A program made the translations under genes and the position numbers. Shown piece by piece: positions 27,683 to 39,200 of a stretch of 48,973 bases of DNA. Source of the DNA: Actinomycetota bacterium (lineage in GTDB: Bacteria; Actinomycetota; Actinomycetes; Nanopelagicales; Nanopelagicaceae); the NCBI GenBank assembly GCA_009699575.1, contig WLNY01000001.1:66211-115183 (forward strand), written 5' to 3'. The notes below the pieces were generated by a model. The model did no database searches, had not been told where the DNA came from, and saw nothing but the letters and a program-made list of their open reading frames with translations. Position 1 is the stretch's first letter, and each line of letters begins with the position of its first letter.

Positions 27683-28366
27683 TTATACGTTCTTTTTCGC
27701 ACGTAAATCAGCCTGTGTTGCTCGCCACTTATCAATTTCACCGTGGTTTCCGCTGAGGAGTATCTCGGGTACGGGGATGCCCCTCCACTGTGATGGTTTG
27801 GTGAAGTTTGGATATTCAAGAAATCCTTCCGCCATATGTGACTCTTCAACTATAGATTCTGGATTGCCAAGAACGCCGGGAATGAGGCGAGTTACTGCTT
27901 CGATTATTACCATCGCAGCAACCTCTCCACCACCCAGAACATAATCTCCGATAGATACTTCATGGACTCGAATATTTTGTTCCATAAATTCAGATTGGGA
28001 GTAGTACATTCGAACTCGATCATCTATGCCTTCATATCTACCGCAGGCAAAAACTAAATGCCGTGCACGCGCAAATGACTGCGCCATTGGTTGGTCAAAT
28101 TTCTTTCCTGCTGGCGTCAAAATAATTAGATCAGTGTCGGGGGTGATGAGTGGATCTAGAGCCTCGCCCCACACCTGTGCTTTCATGACCATTCCAGCTC
28201 CACCACCGTATGGGGTGTCGTCAACACTATGATGATTATCGGTTGCAAAGCTTCGAAGGTCATGAATTGTTATTTCCACGAGACCCTCGCTTTGCGCCTT
28301 TCCCAATAGCGACAATTGAAGCGGTTCAAGATACTGAGGAAATATTGTCACAGCATCAATTTTCAT
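27683..28366 (-). CDS. trmD: tRNA (guanine-N1-)-methyltransferase
   Basis: SPOUT methyltransferase of 227 aa that makes m1G37 in tRNAs and so prevents +1 frameshifting. It starts with MKIDAVTIFPQYLEP. The knotted SAM-binding region shows FACGRYEGIDDRV and VSIGDYVLGGGEVAAMV. The ATG at 28366 has a GGAGAT Shine-Dalgarno at 7-8 bases; an in-frame start 12 bp upstream overlaps that site and is rejected. It overlaps rimM by 11 bp. Confidence 0.96.
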   Translation of the reverse strand: MKIDAVTIFPQYLEPLQLSLLGKAQSEGLVEITIHDLRSFATDNHHSVDDTPYGGGAGMVMKAQVWGEALDPLITPDTDLIILTPAGKKFDQPMAQSFARARHLVFACGRYEGIDDRVRMYYSQSEFMEQNIRVHEVSIGDYVLGGGEVAAMVIIEAVTRLIPGVLGNPESIVEESHMAEGFLEYPNFTKPSQWRGIPVPEILLSGNHGEIDKWRATQADLRAKKNV

Positions 28367-28865
28367 CGATATCTCCAAAAATTTCTGGAGGATTAACCAC
28401 TATTCGCTTTTCCTTAATATCTACTGTTGGTACTAATTGATGGACAAAAGGAATGAGAACTTCGCCTTTTTCAGTTTTTATAGCAAGCAAGTCCTGACCT
28501 GGAAGATTGATCACATCTGTAACTTCGCCAAATTTCTCACCGTTTTCACGATAGGTAATGCAACCAATTAACTGAAGAACGTGATAATCATCTGGATCTT
28601 CAGAGGGGGCATCAATATCAACTTCGGCGTACATCAACGTGTCTTTAAGTTTTTCGATTGCATTGCGATCCTTAATGCCGTCAAAACCTAAAAGCAAAAT
28701 TCCATTATGAACGCGCCCTGAAACAACTGTGAGAGTTTTGTCAGTCTCGGTAAATAAGGTCGCACCGACCGCGAACCGATTTTCGGGTTCGTCGGTACGG
28801 AGTTCAATGGTGGCTTCACCAAGAATTCCGTGGGCACGACCTATTCGCCCCACAAGTAAACGCAT
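28356..28865 (-). CDS. rimM: 16S rRNA processing protein RimM
   Basis: Ribosome maturation factor of 169 aa that binds ribosomal protein S19 during 30S head assembly. The N-terminal beta-barrel begins LLVGRIGRAHGILGE, and a PRC-barrel domain (YHVLQLIGCITYREN ... KTEKGEVLIPFV) follows from about residue 85. The ATG at 28865 fits the family start; a longer in-frame reading would run into the KH gene. No strong ribosome-binding site is visible, so coupling to khpA (10-bp gap) is likely. Confidence 0.94.
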   Translation of the reverse strand: MRLLVGRIGRAHGILGEATIELRTDEPENRFAVGATLFTETDKTLTVVSGRVHNGILLLGFDGIKDRNAIEKLKDTLMYAEVDIDAPSEDPDDYHVLQLIGCITYRENGEKFGEVTDVINLPGQDLLAIKTEKGEVLIPFVHQLVPTVDIKEKRIVVNPPEIFGDIDEN

Positions 28866-28875
28866 CAGAGGAAAG

Positions 28876-29115
28876 TTAGCGAGCCTCGTCGGTCTCGATG
28901 AGATCGACGCGAACTGTACGGCCTGCAATAGCGCTCACTACAGTGCGTAGCGCTTTGGCAGTGCGGCCGTTGCGACCAATGACCTTGCCAATGTCTTCCG
29001 GATTGACTCGCACCTCAAGTGTTGTACCTCGACGGTGTGTTTTTTCCTTGACGATAACATCTTCAGGATTGTCGACGATTCCCTTAACTAAATGCTCTAG
29101 GGCTTCATCCATCAT
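28876..29115 (-). CDS. khpA: KH-domain RNA-binding protein KhpA
   Basis: Small RNA-binding protein of 79 aa, essentially one KH domain with the GxxG loop in DIGKVIGRNGRTAKALR. KhpA homologues bind many transcripts and affect cell division and size in Gram-positive bacteria. It lies between rpsP (2-bp gap) and rimM, the standard position. The start may be either of two adjacent ATG codons. Confidence 0.93.
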   Translation of the reverse strand: MMDEALEHLVKGIVDNPEDVIVKEKTHRRGTTLEVRVNPEDIGKVIGRNGRTAKALRTVVSAIAGRTVRVDLIETDEAR

Positions 29116-29117
29116 TG

Positions 29118-29678
29118 TTATTGCGCCGTCTCGACTGCAGGCTCTTCGGCTGGAGTTTCTACAACTGCTTCTTCAACAACTGCTGGAGTTTCAACAACTG
29201 CTTCTTCAGCAATCACATCTTCAACAACTGCAGGTGCTTCAACAACTGCTTCTTCAACTACAACTGGATTAGCTTTAGCTGCCAACTTCTCTTGTGCCTT
29301 CTTCTTAAGAGTTGTGGCGCCTTCTTTTGGTTCATCCATTGCATGCTTAACAGCTGCTTCGTAAGCAACGCTCTTATGCACGCGTGGAGCTGCAACGCGA
29401 AGGGTTCCCTCAGTTCCTGGAAGACCCTTGTGCTTTTGCCAATCTCCTGTAATTTTTAGCAACGCCTCTACTGCTGATGATGGCTGGGCACCGACTCCGA
29501 GCCAATAAAGCGCGCGAGCAGAATTAATCTCAATAAGTGAAGGCTCTTGTCCTGGAACATAACGGCCAATTTCTTCAATGGAAAGTCCGTTACGAGCTTT
29601 GCGAGAATCTGTCACTACAACGCGATAAAAGGGTGTGCGGATCTTGCCCATGCGCATTAAACGAATTTTTGTAGCCAA
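29118..29678 (-). CDS. rpsP: 30S ribosomal protein S16 with a long acidic repeat tail
   Basis: The S16 core occupies about the first 85 residues ([20 protein letters not shown], then [10 protein letters not shown] and WLGVGAQPS). It starts with TTG at 29678, supported by AGGAG 10 bases upstream and by the family N-terminus; longer in-frame readings are non-homologous. After the core comes an actinobacterial-type extension of about 100 residues. The last 50 are repeated Glu/Ala/Val/Pro units ([19 protein letters not shown]), giving an acidic, probably disordered tail. Total length is 186 aa, about twice a typical bacterial S16. Confidence 0.94.
   Translation of the reverse strand: MATKIRLMRMGKIRTPFYRVVVTDSRKARNGLSIEEIGRYVPGQEPSLIEINSARALYWLGVGAQPSSAVEALLKITGDWQKHKGLPGTEGTLRVAAPRVHKSVAYEAAVKHAMDEPKEGATTLKKKAQEKLAAKANPVVVEEAVVEAPAVVEDVIAEEAVVETPAVVEEAVVETPAEEPAVETAQ
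29120..29272. repeat. Imperfect tandem repeat encoding the S16 tail
   Basis: On the plus strand, a unit close to CAACAACTGCTTCTTCA recurs several times between 29160 and 29265, interspersed with copies of CTGGAGTTTC. It encodes the Val-Val-Glu-Glu-Ala units at the C-terminus of S16. Such repeats often vary in copy number between strains. Confidence 0.7.
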
Positions 29679-29837
29679 GGAACTTGTACTCCTGTAAATG
29701 TATGTCAAGCAAGATTCATTGCAGCGGGGTGCGCAACTATTTCTGGCCCAACGATGGACTTGGATGTTTCGGGGGTAGAGGGCCCCGTCACAGAAGGGTA
29801 ATTCTGCCATCTAGAGGCGCAAAGGTGAAATCGCGAA

Positions 29838-31274
29838 CTACGAACGCTCCTCGAGGGCGCGTTTGGCCGGGTTGCCCGATTTTGATTTCTTCTTTGTCGG
29901 GACCTGCTTGGGTTTACCTACAGATGCACCCATACCAGCAGGCATGGCCATACCAGCAGGCATAGAGCCGCCTCGCATGGCCTTCATGGCCTTCTGGGCC
30001 AACGAAAATCGCTCAACAAGAGAATTTACCTCGGAGACCGCTCGCCCACTTCCCAGCGCAATTCGCGCTCGCCGTGAACCATTGAGAACCTTTATATCTC
30101 GACGTTCGGTAGGGGTCATTGATTGAACAATAGCTCGAGTTCGGACAAGTTCGCCTTCGTCAAAATTCTCGATCTGCTTTTTCATTGAAGCTGCCCCTGG
30201 AAGCATTGCGAGCATTTTCGACATTGAACCCATCTTCGACATTGCCTGTAACTGTTCTAGAAAATCTTCTAGCGTGAAATCTTCACCCGAAGAAAATTTC
30301 TCTTCCAGTTTCGCACTTGTCGCGGGGTCAAAAGCTTTTTTAGCCTGTTCGGCAAGCGTGGCAACATCTCCTAGACCCAAAATCCTTGATGCCATTCGAT
30401 CTGGATAAAAAATATCGAAGTCACTTATTTTTTCTCCGGTAGAAACGAACATGATGGGGCGCTTTGTTAATTGAGTAATTGAAAGCGCAGAACCACCTCG
30501 GGCATCACCGTCAAGTTTAGTAAGTACGACGCCATCAAAGCCAACACCTTCTTGAAATGATTGCGCCGTGCGTACTGCATCTTGGCCCATCATCGCATCA
30601 ACGACGAATAAAATTTCATCAGGAGAAATGGCGTCTCTGATGGCTACTGCCTCATTCATCAGTTCTCCATCAATACCCAATCGACCTGCAGTATCAACGA
30701 TCACCATATTAAATTGTTTTGCACTAGCATATTTAATTCCGTCTGTAGCAACATTTACCGGGTTGCCTTTTCCATTTCCTTCTTCGGGAGCAAATACAGG
30801 AACACCTATACTTTGGCCAAGTATTTGAAGTTGTGTCACTGCATTTGGTCGCTGCAGATCTGAAGCAACAAGTAATGGAGTATTTCCTTGATCGGCATAA
30901 TATTTTGCAAGCTTGCCTGCAAGTGTTGTCTTACCCGCACCTTGTAAACCAGCCAGCATGATCACTGTCGGAGGTTTTTTCGAGAAACGAACGCGACGTG
31001 CTTCGCTTCCAAGGATTCGAGTTAATTCAGCATTGACAACATCAAAAATAGCTTGAGCCTGATTAGATCCTGCCTGCAATGAGGGAAGTAAAGCCAGAGA
31101 TCGGGTACGAATTTCTTCAATAAAATCTTCAACGACTGGAAGCGCTACGTCTGCCTCTAGTAAAGCTTCTCTCATTTGGACGCATGTAGCATCGACATCG
31201 CTTGCAGAAATTTTTCCTCGTGAGCGAAGTGAAGAAAATGCACTCGAAAAACGAGAAGTTAATGAATCGAACAT
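29838..31274 (-). CDS. ffh: Signal recognition particle protein Ffh
   Basis: SRP54-type GTPase of 478 aa that binds signal peptides on ribosomes and docks with FtsY at the membrane. N domain 1-90; G domain with P-loop GLQGAGKTT at 109-117, DTAGRLGIDGELM and TKLDGDARGG; methionine-rich M domain from about 310 (LEQLQAMSKMGSMSKML). The tail contains a duplicated PAGMAM/PAGMG motif and ends in a basic lysine-rich stretch. The gene starts 9 bp after glnD. The 159 bp between ffh and rpsP holds the rpsP ribosome-binding site and GC-rich sequence but no convincing terminator. Confidence 0.96.
   Translation of the reverse strand: MFDSLTSRFSSAFSSLRSRGKISASDVDATCVQMREALLEADVALPVVEDFIEEIRTRSLALLPSLQAGSNQAQAIFDVVNAELTRILGSEARRVRFSKKPPTVIMLAGLQGAGKTTLAGKLAKYYADQGNTPLLVASDLQRPNAVTQLQILGQSIGVPVFAPEEGNGKGNPVNVATDGIKYASAKQFNMVIVDTAGRLGIDGELMNEAVAIRDAISPDEILFVVDAMMGQDAVRTAQSFQEGVGFDGVVLTKLDGDARGGSALSITQLTKRPIMFVSTGEKISDFDIFYPDRMASRILGLGDVATLAEQAKKAFDPATSAKLEEKFSSGEDFTLEDFLEQLQAMSKMGSMSKMLAMLPGAASMKKQIENFDEGELVRTRAIVQSMTPTERRDIKVLNGSRRARIALGSGRAVSEVNSLVERFSLAQKAMKAMRGGSMPAGMAMPAGMGASVGKPKQVPTKKKSKSGNPAKRALEERS
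29931..29963. repeat. 15-bp direct repeat in the Ffh M-domain tail
   Basis: CATACCAGCAGGCAT occurs at 29931-29945 and again at 29949-29963, an 18-bp period. It encodes the repeated Met-Pro-Ala-Gly-Met of the Ffh C-terminus and keeps the frame. Confidence 0.75.
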
Positions 31275-31283
31275 AGGGTGAGG

Positions 31284-33545
31284 TTACCTCAAGATTTGGG
31301 CAAGCCTTTGTGAAACTTGTAGTGCTCGAACGGGGCTTAGCGCGCCACCTGAAATTTCAGTCACATATAGGGTGTCAATGGCTTCGGCGCCAAGTGTTGT
31401 GACGATTGCAGACCTAATATCAATTTGGCACCGAGTAATGGCGCTTCCTATGTTAAATAAAAGCGCTGGTTTATCGTGACTACGAATCTCAATCACGGTT
31501 GCAAAAGTTGCAGCATCATCAAAAATCTCGATTTCCGGAGGCGGCACGGGTATTGATGGATACTGCGCGTAGGCGGCAATACGTTCGTTAATTCGACTTT
31601 CTAATGAACTTGAATCAAGAATTGCAGCTTCAACTTCCTTCTGTAATTTCTCTTGATGAGGAACCTGACTGTGCGGTGCTGGCTGCACAATCCATTTCAT
31701 CACAGCACTTGTGCCGTAGGAAAGGGTGTGTGCCGACCGAACATCTAGTCTCGCTAAGTGCAGCACGCCTGAAACTATTGAAAGAAGTCCTGGCTTATCA
31801 GGTGAAATAATTTCAATAGCGAATTCGTTGCCTCGATCTTCAATCTTCACTGTCAGCACACCACTATGGGCTATTGCAATCTGTTCATCGCTAAATTCTG
31901 GCTGGCGAGCAATAGTATTTCCTGACATTGCAGCTTTCACTCGCGAGACTAGATCACTTACTAGGCCAGCTTTCCAATCTGTCCAGGCAGCTCGCCCAGT
32001 TGCTTCTCCATCGGCAATGCTCAGGGCGTGAAGAAGCTCAAGTGTTTCTATGTCAGGAACCACGGATAAGACCGTTGAGATTGTTGCCGGGTCGTTAAGG
32101 TCTCGCCGTGTTGCAGTTGCAGGCAAGAGCAAGTGATGGCGAACCAACAATTGAATAGTCTCAATATCTGCGAGTGGAAAACCTAATCGTGTGACAAGTG
32201 GAGCAATGAGCCTCTCTCCACGAATTGAGTGATCCTCACTATCGCCTTTACCTATATCGTGAAAAAGAGCGGAGATGAGAAGAAGATCTGGTCGGTGCAC
32301 TCGTCGTGTGAGCGCGGCAGCGCATACAGCCGTCTCGACCATGTGCCGATCCACTGTATGTCGATGCAATACATTTCGCTGAGGAAGTGATCGAACTTCA
32401 CGCCATTCTGGAAGCCAATGAAATAGCAACTCTTCTTGATCAAGGGTTTCCCAGACCGGAATCATTGATTGTCCTGCGCCAATAAGTGCCACCAAATTTT
32501 CACGCGCCTCGCGGGGCCAGACTCCTGTCCCTTGATCCACAATTACTTCAGCAAGAGCGGCGCTCGATTCGATCGACAGAGGCAACCCATGTTGGGCGGC
32601 AAGTGCAGCAGCACGAATAGCTAGGAACGGATCACTTGCATCCACATCAAAAGTAACTTCATCGGCGATAACTCGAACTCCCTTACCAAGTGTCACCTCT
32701 CTTGATCTGCTCTTCTTTCCTGCTAGAAAGCCTTTCTTTTTATGGTCAATCCGATTCCAAGTTATTTCAAGGCAATAATCAATCGAACGCGCAGCGTGTG
32801 CAACCGCTCCCATCAATGCATCGGCATCTTTAAATCCTAAATCGAGCGCAATACGATCTTGTTCTATAAAAAAAAGTCGATCCTTATCTTTTCCAGTTGA
32901 AAGATGTAGCGCATCGCGAACATTCATAAGCAACGACTCAGCCTGACTAATTTTCTCTAGTGCGACGTCCACAAGCCCACTTGTTTGAAGTGCGCGCAAA
33001 GTACTTGCATCGCGTAAGCCTCCCCTAGCTTCTTTTAAATCCGGCTCGAGCAAATAAGCAAGTTCGCCTGAACGTTTGTGACGGTCTTTTTGTGCTTGGC
33101 GAAGCGCAAGTAAGTACTGAGTCGATTGCGTACGCCAATCTTCCCGTGCATCATTTGCGATGGCTTCAAGCAACCGCGCGTCACCTGAAATTATTCTTAA
33201 ATCAAGTAGGCCAAGTGCGACTCGAATATCTAACCTCGCAGTGGCTCGTGTTTCAGAACGAGTTCGCACCGAGTAATCAACTTTGATTCCCTGATCCCAC
33301 AGGGGGTAGAGAAGTGCATTGACAATCTCATTGAGCATTGTCTCCGGATACTGACCTTGATGCACAATCAGAATATCGAGATCGGATCCCGGGGATAGCT
33401 CGCCGCGGCCATACCCTCCAACCGCGGCGATTGCTATTCCCTCTAGGCTGATGGAACCACTAATTGAGTCGAGTGACTTAATTAGAAGAGCACTAAGTTC
33501 TCTATCTCTCTCATTAGAACGCGCACGACGCTCTCTGGATCCCAT
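31284..33545 (-). CDS. glnD: PII uridylyl-/adenylyltransferase GlnD
   Basis: Bifunctional nitrogen sensor of 753 aa that modifies and demodifies PII according to glutamine. The nucleotidyltransferase domain near the N-terminus shows GGYGRGELSPGSDLDI. The HD hydrolase domain shows LFHDIGKGDSEDHS near residue 430. Two ACT domains for glutamine binding lie at about 575-650 and 685-753. In Streptomyces and Corynebacterium the homologue adenylylates GlnK rather than uridylylating it, and that may hold here. It is about 130 residues shorter than the E. coli enzyme, mostly at the N-terminus. The ATG follows AAAGGA. Confidence 0.94.
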   Translation of the reverse strand: MGSRERRARSNERDRELSALLIKSLDSISGSISLEGIAIAAVGGYGRGELSPGSDLDILIVHQGQYPETMLNEIVNALLYPLWDQGIKVDYSVRTRSETRATARLDIRVALGLLDLRIISGDARLLEAIANDAREDWRTQSTQYLLALRQAQKDRHKRSGELAYLLEPDLKEARGGLRDASTLRALQTSGLVDVALEKISQAESLLMNVRDALHLSTGKDKDRLFFIEQDRIALDLGFKDADALMGAVAHAARSIDYCLEITWNRIDHKKKGFLAGKKSRSREVTLGKGVRVIADEVTFDVDASDPFLAIRAAALAAQHGLPLSIESSAALAEVIVDQGTGVWPREARENLVALIGAGQSMIPVWETLDQEELLFHWLPEWREVRSLPQRNVLHRHTVDRHMVETAVCAAALTRRVHRPDLLLISALFHDIGKGDSEDHSIRGERLIAPLVTRLGFPLADIETIQLLVRHHLLLPATATRRDLNDPATISTVLSVVPDIETLELLHALSIADGEATGRAAWTDWKAGLVSDLVSRVKAAMSGNTIARQPEFSDEQIAIAHSGVLTVKIEDRGNEFAIEIISPDKPGLLSIVSGVLHLARLDVRSAHTLSYGTSAVMKWIVQPAPHSQVPHQEKLQKEVEAAILDSSSLESRINERIAAYAQYPSIPVPPPEIEIFDDAATFATVIEIRSHDKPALLFNIGSAITRCQIDIRSAIVTTLGAEAIDTLYVTEISGGALSPVRALQVSQRLAQILR

Positions 33546-33574
33546 GTATTCCTTTCGTAAATCTTGATCTCTTT

Positions 33575-35214
<1,640 letters not shown>

Positions 35215-35302
35215 ATGTTTGCCACCCTAAGAAGAAGAGATTCCTCGCCATTGAGATGTAGGCAAAGATGCCTCAGGTGGATTACGAGGCGATGCGGGCA
35301 AA

Positions 35303-35338
35303 GTTTCAATCTGGTCACAAATTGAGCTGGCGTGTTAC
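35303..35338 (-). promoter_or_regulatory. GlnR-box-like sequence upstream of amt-glnB-glnD
   Basis: Reading the minus strand, GTGAC-CAGATT-GAAAC (35318 to 35303) matches the actinobacterial GlnR half-site pair gTnAC-N6-GaAAC exactly. A further GTAAC (35338-35334) lies just upstream, as expected for a second, degenerate a-b pair. It is placed 89-124 bp upstream of the amt start. GlnR itself is not in the window. Confidence 0.6.
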
Positions 35339-35345
35339 ATCTAGG

Positions 35346-36185
35346 TTAAGCGAGTAGCCCCTCGATGTATCTTTCTGGATCAAAGGGGGCAATATCCTCT
35401 ATGGACTCACCGGTCGCTATCCATTTGATCGGAATATCGAGGGTTGCTTCGATTGAGAGCGCTATGCCGCCCTTGGCGCTTCCATCTAATTTAGTCAAAA
35501 TAATCCCAGTTACCGCAACACTTTCCGAGAAGACCTGGGCCTGGATGAGTCCATTTTGCCCTGTCGTTGCATCGATAACAAGAAGCACTTCATTAACTGG
35601 TGTAATTTTTTCGACAACTCGCTTCACTTTCTCCAGTTCATGCATCAAGTCACTTTTGTTGTGAAGTCGCCCTGCGGTATCAATAATCAAGATATCACTA
35701 TGAGAATCTCTTGCCTTTTGTGCGCTTTCAAAAGCAACTGCAGCAGGGTCACTTGCCTCCTTACCTGAAATAACCAAAATATCTAATCGCTTTCCCCACG
35801 TTTGCAATTGTTCGACTGCCGCCGCTCGGAAAGTATCAGCGGCCCCTAATATGACGGTGAGAGATTTCTTTTGAAAATGAGCAGCCAACTTTGCCGCCGA
35901 TGTTGTCTTGCCCGTGCCATTTACTCCGACAATAAGAAAGGTCGAAGGTTTTGCAACCGACAGATTCATTTCTCGTGGCGCTCGTGAAAGTGACTTCATG
36001 AGCACTTGCGTCAATGCAGACTGCGCTTGATCACCTCGAATTAATCGAGCTTGGTTAATTATTGACTCTACAATTTTTGGCCCAATATCAGCGGCTAACA
36101 AATCAGCCTCTAAAGTTTTCCAGTCACTGAGTGACACTTCATTAGAATTTGTGAGTTTTGAAATTAATTTGCTGAAGAGGCCCAT
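35346..36185 (-). CDS. ftsY: Signal recognition particle receptor FtsY
   Basis: SRP receptor GTPase of 279 aa, essentially the NG core only. P-loop GVNGTGKTT at residues 87-95; DTAGRLHNKSDLM; TKLDGSAKGGIAL. The acidic or membrane-binding A domain found ahead of the N domain in many bacteria is missing; an amphipathic N-terminal helix (MGLFSKLISKL) is the likely membrane contact. It follows smc by 20 bp. Confidence 0.94.
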   Translation of the reverse strand: MGLFSKLISKLTNSNEVSLSDWKTLEADLLAADIGPKIVESIINQARLIRGDQAQSALTQVLMKSLSRAPREMNLSVAKPSTFLIVGVNGTGKTTSAAKLAAHFQKKSLTVILGAADTFRAAAVEQLQTWGKRLDILVISGKEASDPAAVAFESAQKARDSHSDILIIDTAGRLHNKSDLMHELEKVKRVVEKITPVNEVLLVIDATTGQNGLIQAQVFSESVAVTGIILTKLDGSAKGGIALSIEATLDIPIKWIATGESIEDIAPFDPERYIEGLLA

Positions 36186-36205
36186 CGCTCTACCTACGAT
36201 ACGTG

Positions 36206-39200
36206 TTAAGCGTTTTCAGACTCACGCAGGCGCTGGGAAATAACCTCGGTCACTCCATCACCACGCATAGTCACACCATACAAAGCATCGGCTATTTCCA
36301 TCGTTCTCTTTTGATGAGTGATAATAATGAGCTGAGAACTTTCGCGAAGTTCTTCTAGAACTCCGAGCAAGCGACCTAGGTTTACGTCATCTAGAGCAGC
36401 CTCAACTTCGTCAAGAACATAGAACGGACTTGGTCGTGCCTTAAAAATTGCTACAAGCATCGCCACTGCAGTCAACGATTTCTCGCCACCTGAAAGGAGC
36501 GAAAGACGCTTAACGCGTTTTCCGGGAGGGCGCGCTTCGACATCTACCCCTGTTGCTAATAAATCATCTGGGTTGGTCAAAATTAAACGACCATCACCAC
36601 CCGGGAAGAGTCGACTAAAAATATCTTCAAAGTGCTTTGCGGTTTCCTCGTAAGCTTCCATGAAAATAGACTGAACCCGATCGTCAACCTCTTTAATGAT
36701 GTCGAGGAGATCTTTCTTAGTGCGCTTGAGATCCTCAAGTTGCTCAGCTAAGAATTTCAAACGTTCTTCGAGGGCTGTGTACTCCTCGAGAGCAAGAGGA
36801 TTAATTTTTCCTAAAAGAACCAGAGATCGCTCAGCTGATGCAAGTCGTTTCTCCTGCTGATCGCGACGATATGGAATCAGCTCTGTGGTGACGATTTCGC
36901 CATCTTCATTTTCAAAAAAAGTTGGAACATCATTTGTTGGCCCATATTCATTGACAAGAGTTATTACGTCAATACCTAGCTCTTCAAATGCTTTATTTTC
37001 AAGTGCTTCAATGCGCATACGTTGTTCAGCACGTGCAATTTCATCTTTGTGAACACTTGATGTGAGCTGCTCGAGTTCGGAGGCAAGTTCTCTGTCACGA
37101 GCACGAACAGTTAGAGTCTCACCTTCACGCTTCGCACGTGATTCCTCTAAGCGAGCCCTCTCGGATGCTGCTTTGGAAATCGATCTTTCGATATGAATTA
37201 AAATTTCGTAGGCACTCTCGGCAATTGCTTGTGAAACTATTGCTCCACGTGCGCGAGCACCACGTCGAGATATAGCTCGTTCGGATGCCTCGCGTTCGGC
37301 GATTGCGGCATCTTCCAAAGCCTTTGCCCGCGCTGCGAGTGAATCTACTCGTTCTTCACTTGTACGGACCGAGAGTCGCGCCTCTACTTCGGCGCTACGG
37401 TTATTTGAAACTGAAGTTCGAAGTTCCTCTACATGAGAGTGATCCGGCTCGGCTATTTCGCCTCTTTGCTCAAGTTGGGAAGTGGCAACTTGCAGTTCAT
37501 TTTCATCACGTGATTTAGCACTTGTTGCTTCAGCTATTGAATGATTGAGTCGCTCTACTTCTGCAGTTGCTGATTTCATGTTTTGGCCTGCAACAGCCAA
37601 TTGCTCTGTAAGGGCGGCAATTCGCGCATCAGATTCGTTGAGTTTTGCTAGCGCGATATCAAAATTACTTTGACGTGACGTTACCTCTGTGGTCGCCGTC
37701 GAAATTTCAAAGCGGATCCGTTCGCCTGTATGAATCACTTCTGCAAGATTTTGAGATAGTTGGGCCAATAAAGCGTTTATTTCTATGAGTGACGAAGCAG
37801 ATTTCGACCCACCACGTGCGCGAGATTTGGTGATGATGTCTCCGTCGCGAGTCACAACTGTCAAGGAAGGATTGTCACGAAGGATGACTTCGGCCGATCG
37901 GGCATCTTGGGCGACAACCGTTGAGGCAAAGAGGGAATCAATGATTGCAGAAATCTGATCCGAACGAACGTGAGTGGCTAGTGGTGTCAGGTGTGATGGA
38001 ACCAAAGAAGTAGTGCGAATACTTGCATCGTGAACCAAAACATCTGCTTGACCTAAATTTTCACTTCGCATCGTCGTCAGTGCAGTAACTGCTGAGGCAA
38101 GGTCTTGCACGACAATTGCCTCCGTCAGGGATCCAAGAGCTGCTGCCGTGGCGCTTTCCCACCCAGCTTCGACAGAGATTAACGATGCAATATTTCCAAG
38201 AATCTTAACTCCGCGTGAATCGCTCAATAAAGCGGATGCACCATCTCGGCTTTGAGATGTTAACGCAATAGCTTCAAGCTTTGCCTCGATTGCATTTTTC
38301 TCGCGATCAGCAAGCCGCTCTTTTTCAACAAGTTGAGCAAGATTCTCTTTTGCTCCATCGAGCGCTTTCTTAACATTTTCAAATTCAGAATCTAATCCAA
38401 GTTCACCAGAATCTGCACTTGCGATATCGAGCTCGTAGGAAGAATATTCACGTTGGGCACTTTCTGCGCGCAACAATGCGTCATCTCGTGATTTTGTCAG
38501 ACGTGCAATTTCTTCAGCGATTGCTTCGAGTCGCGCAGCCAGGGACTTAATGTGACCTTCTTGGCGCGCAGTTCCCTCTCGAGCATCAGCAATTGCACGC
38601 ATTGCAGCAGCCACTTTATTTTCTTCTGACTTAAGGGCGGCTTCCGATTGCGCTAAATCCGAAGTTGCTTGGGCAAGTAAACGGCCTGAAGCTGCAACCC
38701 TATTTCGCAATTCATTTTCTTCAACTCGCAAAAGGGCTGCTTCTTGATCCAAGGCTTCAGGATCTCGGCCAGCAGAACGAGCTTCCTCGGCCTCTTGAGC
38801 TAGAAAGCGCGTGCGCTCTTGGGCTAACGAGGCGCTTCCTCGGAAACGCTCGCGAAGAGAATTCAATTGATAATACGTTTCTTGGGCGGCTAGCAAGAGA
38901 GGACTTTCAAGGGCCCCTTGTGCGTCCAGTGCGATTTCGCGAGCGCGAACACTTTCCAATTCGGCGTCAACGATTGCACGTCGATCACGAAGAACTGTTT
39001 CATCGGCTACTTCGGCATCTAGAGTTTTTGAAAGTGAAATAAAATCCTCAGCCAGAAGACGCAACTTGGCATCTCGTAAATCAGCTTGAATTGTGGCTGC
39101 CTTCTTGGCTACTTCGGCTTGCTTACCCAATGGGCGCAATTGTCTGCGAAGTTCAACCGTCAGATCTTGAATTCGTGCAAGGTTTGCTTGCATCGAATCC

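Noticed and set aside
29120..29272. Regularly spaced repeats resembling a small CRISPR array
   Set aside because: The repeats are imperfect, in frame, have no unique spacers and encode the S16 tail.
28898..29459. Plus-strand open frames opposite khpA and rpsP with Leu/Gln- or Cys/Phe/Asn-rich sequence
   Set aside because: Their composition is simply the complement of the S16 repeat tail; no independent coding evidence.
29703..29708. TTGACA on the minus strand upstream of rpsP as a -35 box
   Set aside because: No acceptable -10 hexamer at 16-18 bp, and the spacing runs into the ribosome-binding site.
29755..29790. CGGGG...CCCCG stem as an ffh or rpsP terminator
   Set aside because: Stem is only 5 bp with no T-run on either strand; also upstream of rpsP where a terminator would not serve it.
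38665..39042. Plus-strand open frame opposite smc
   Set aside because: Shadow of the Smc coiled-coil codon pattern; no family resemblance.
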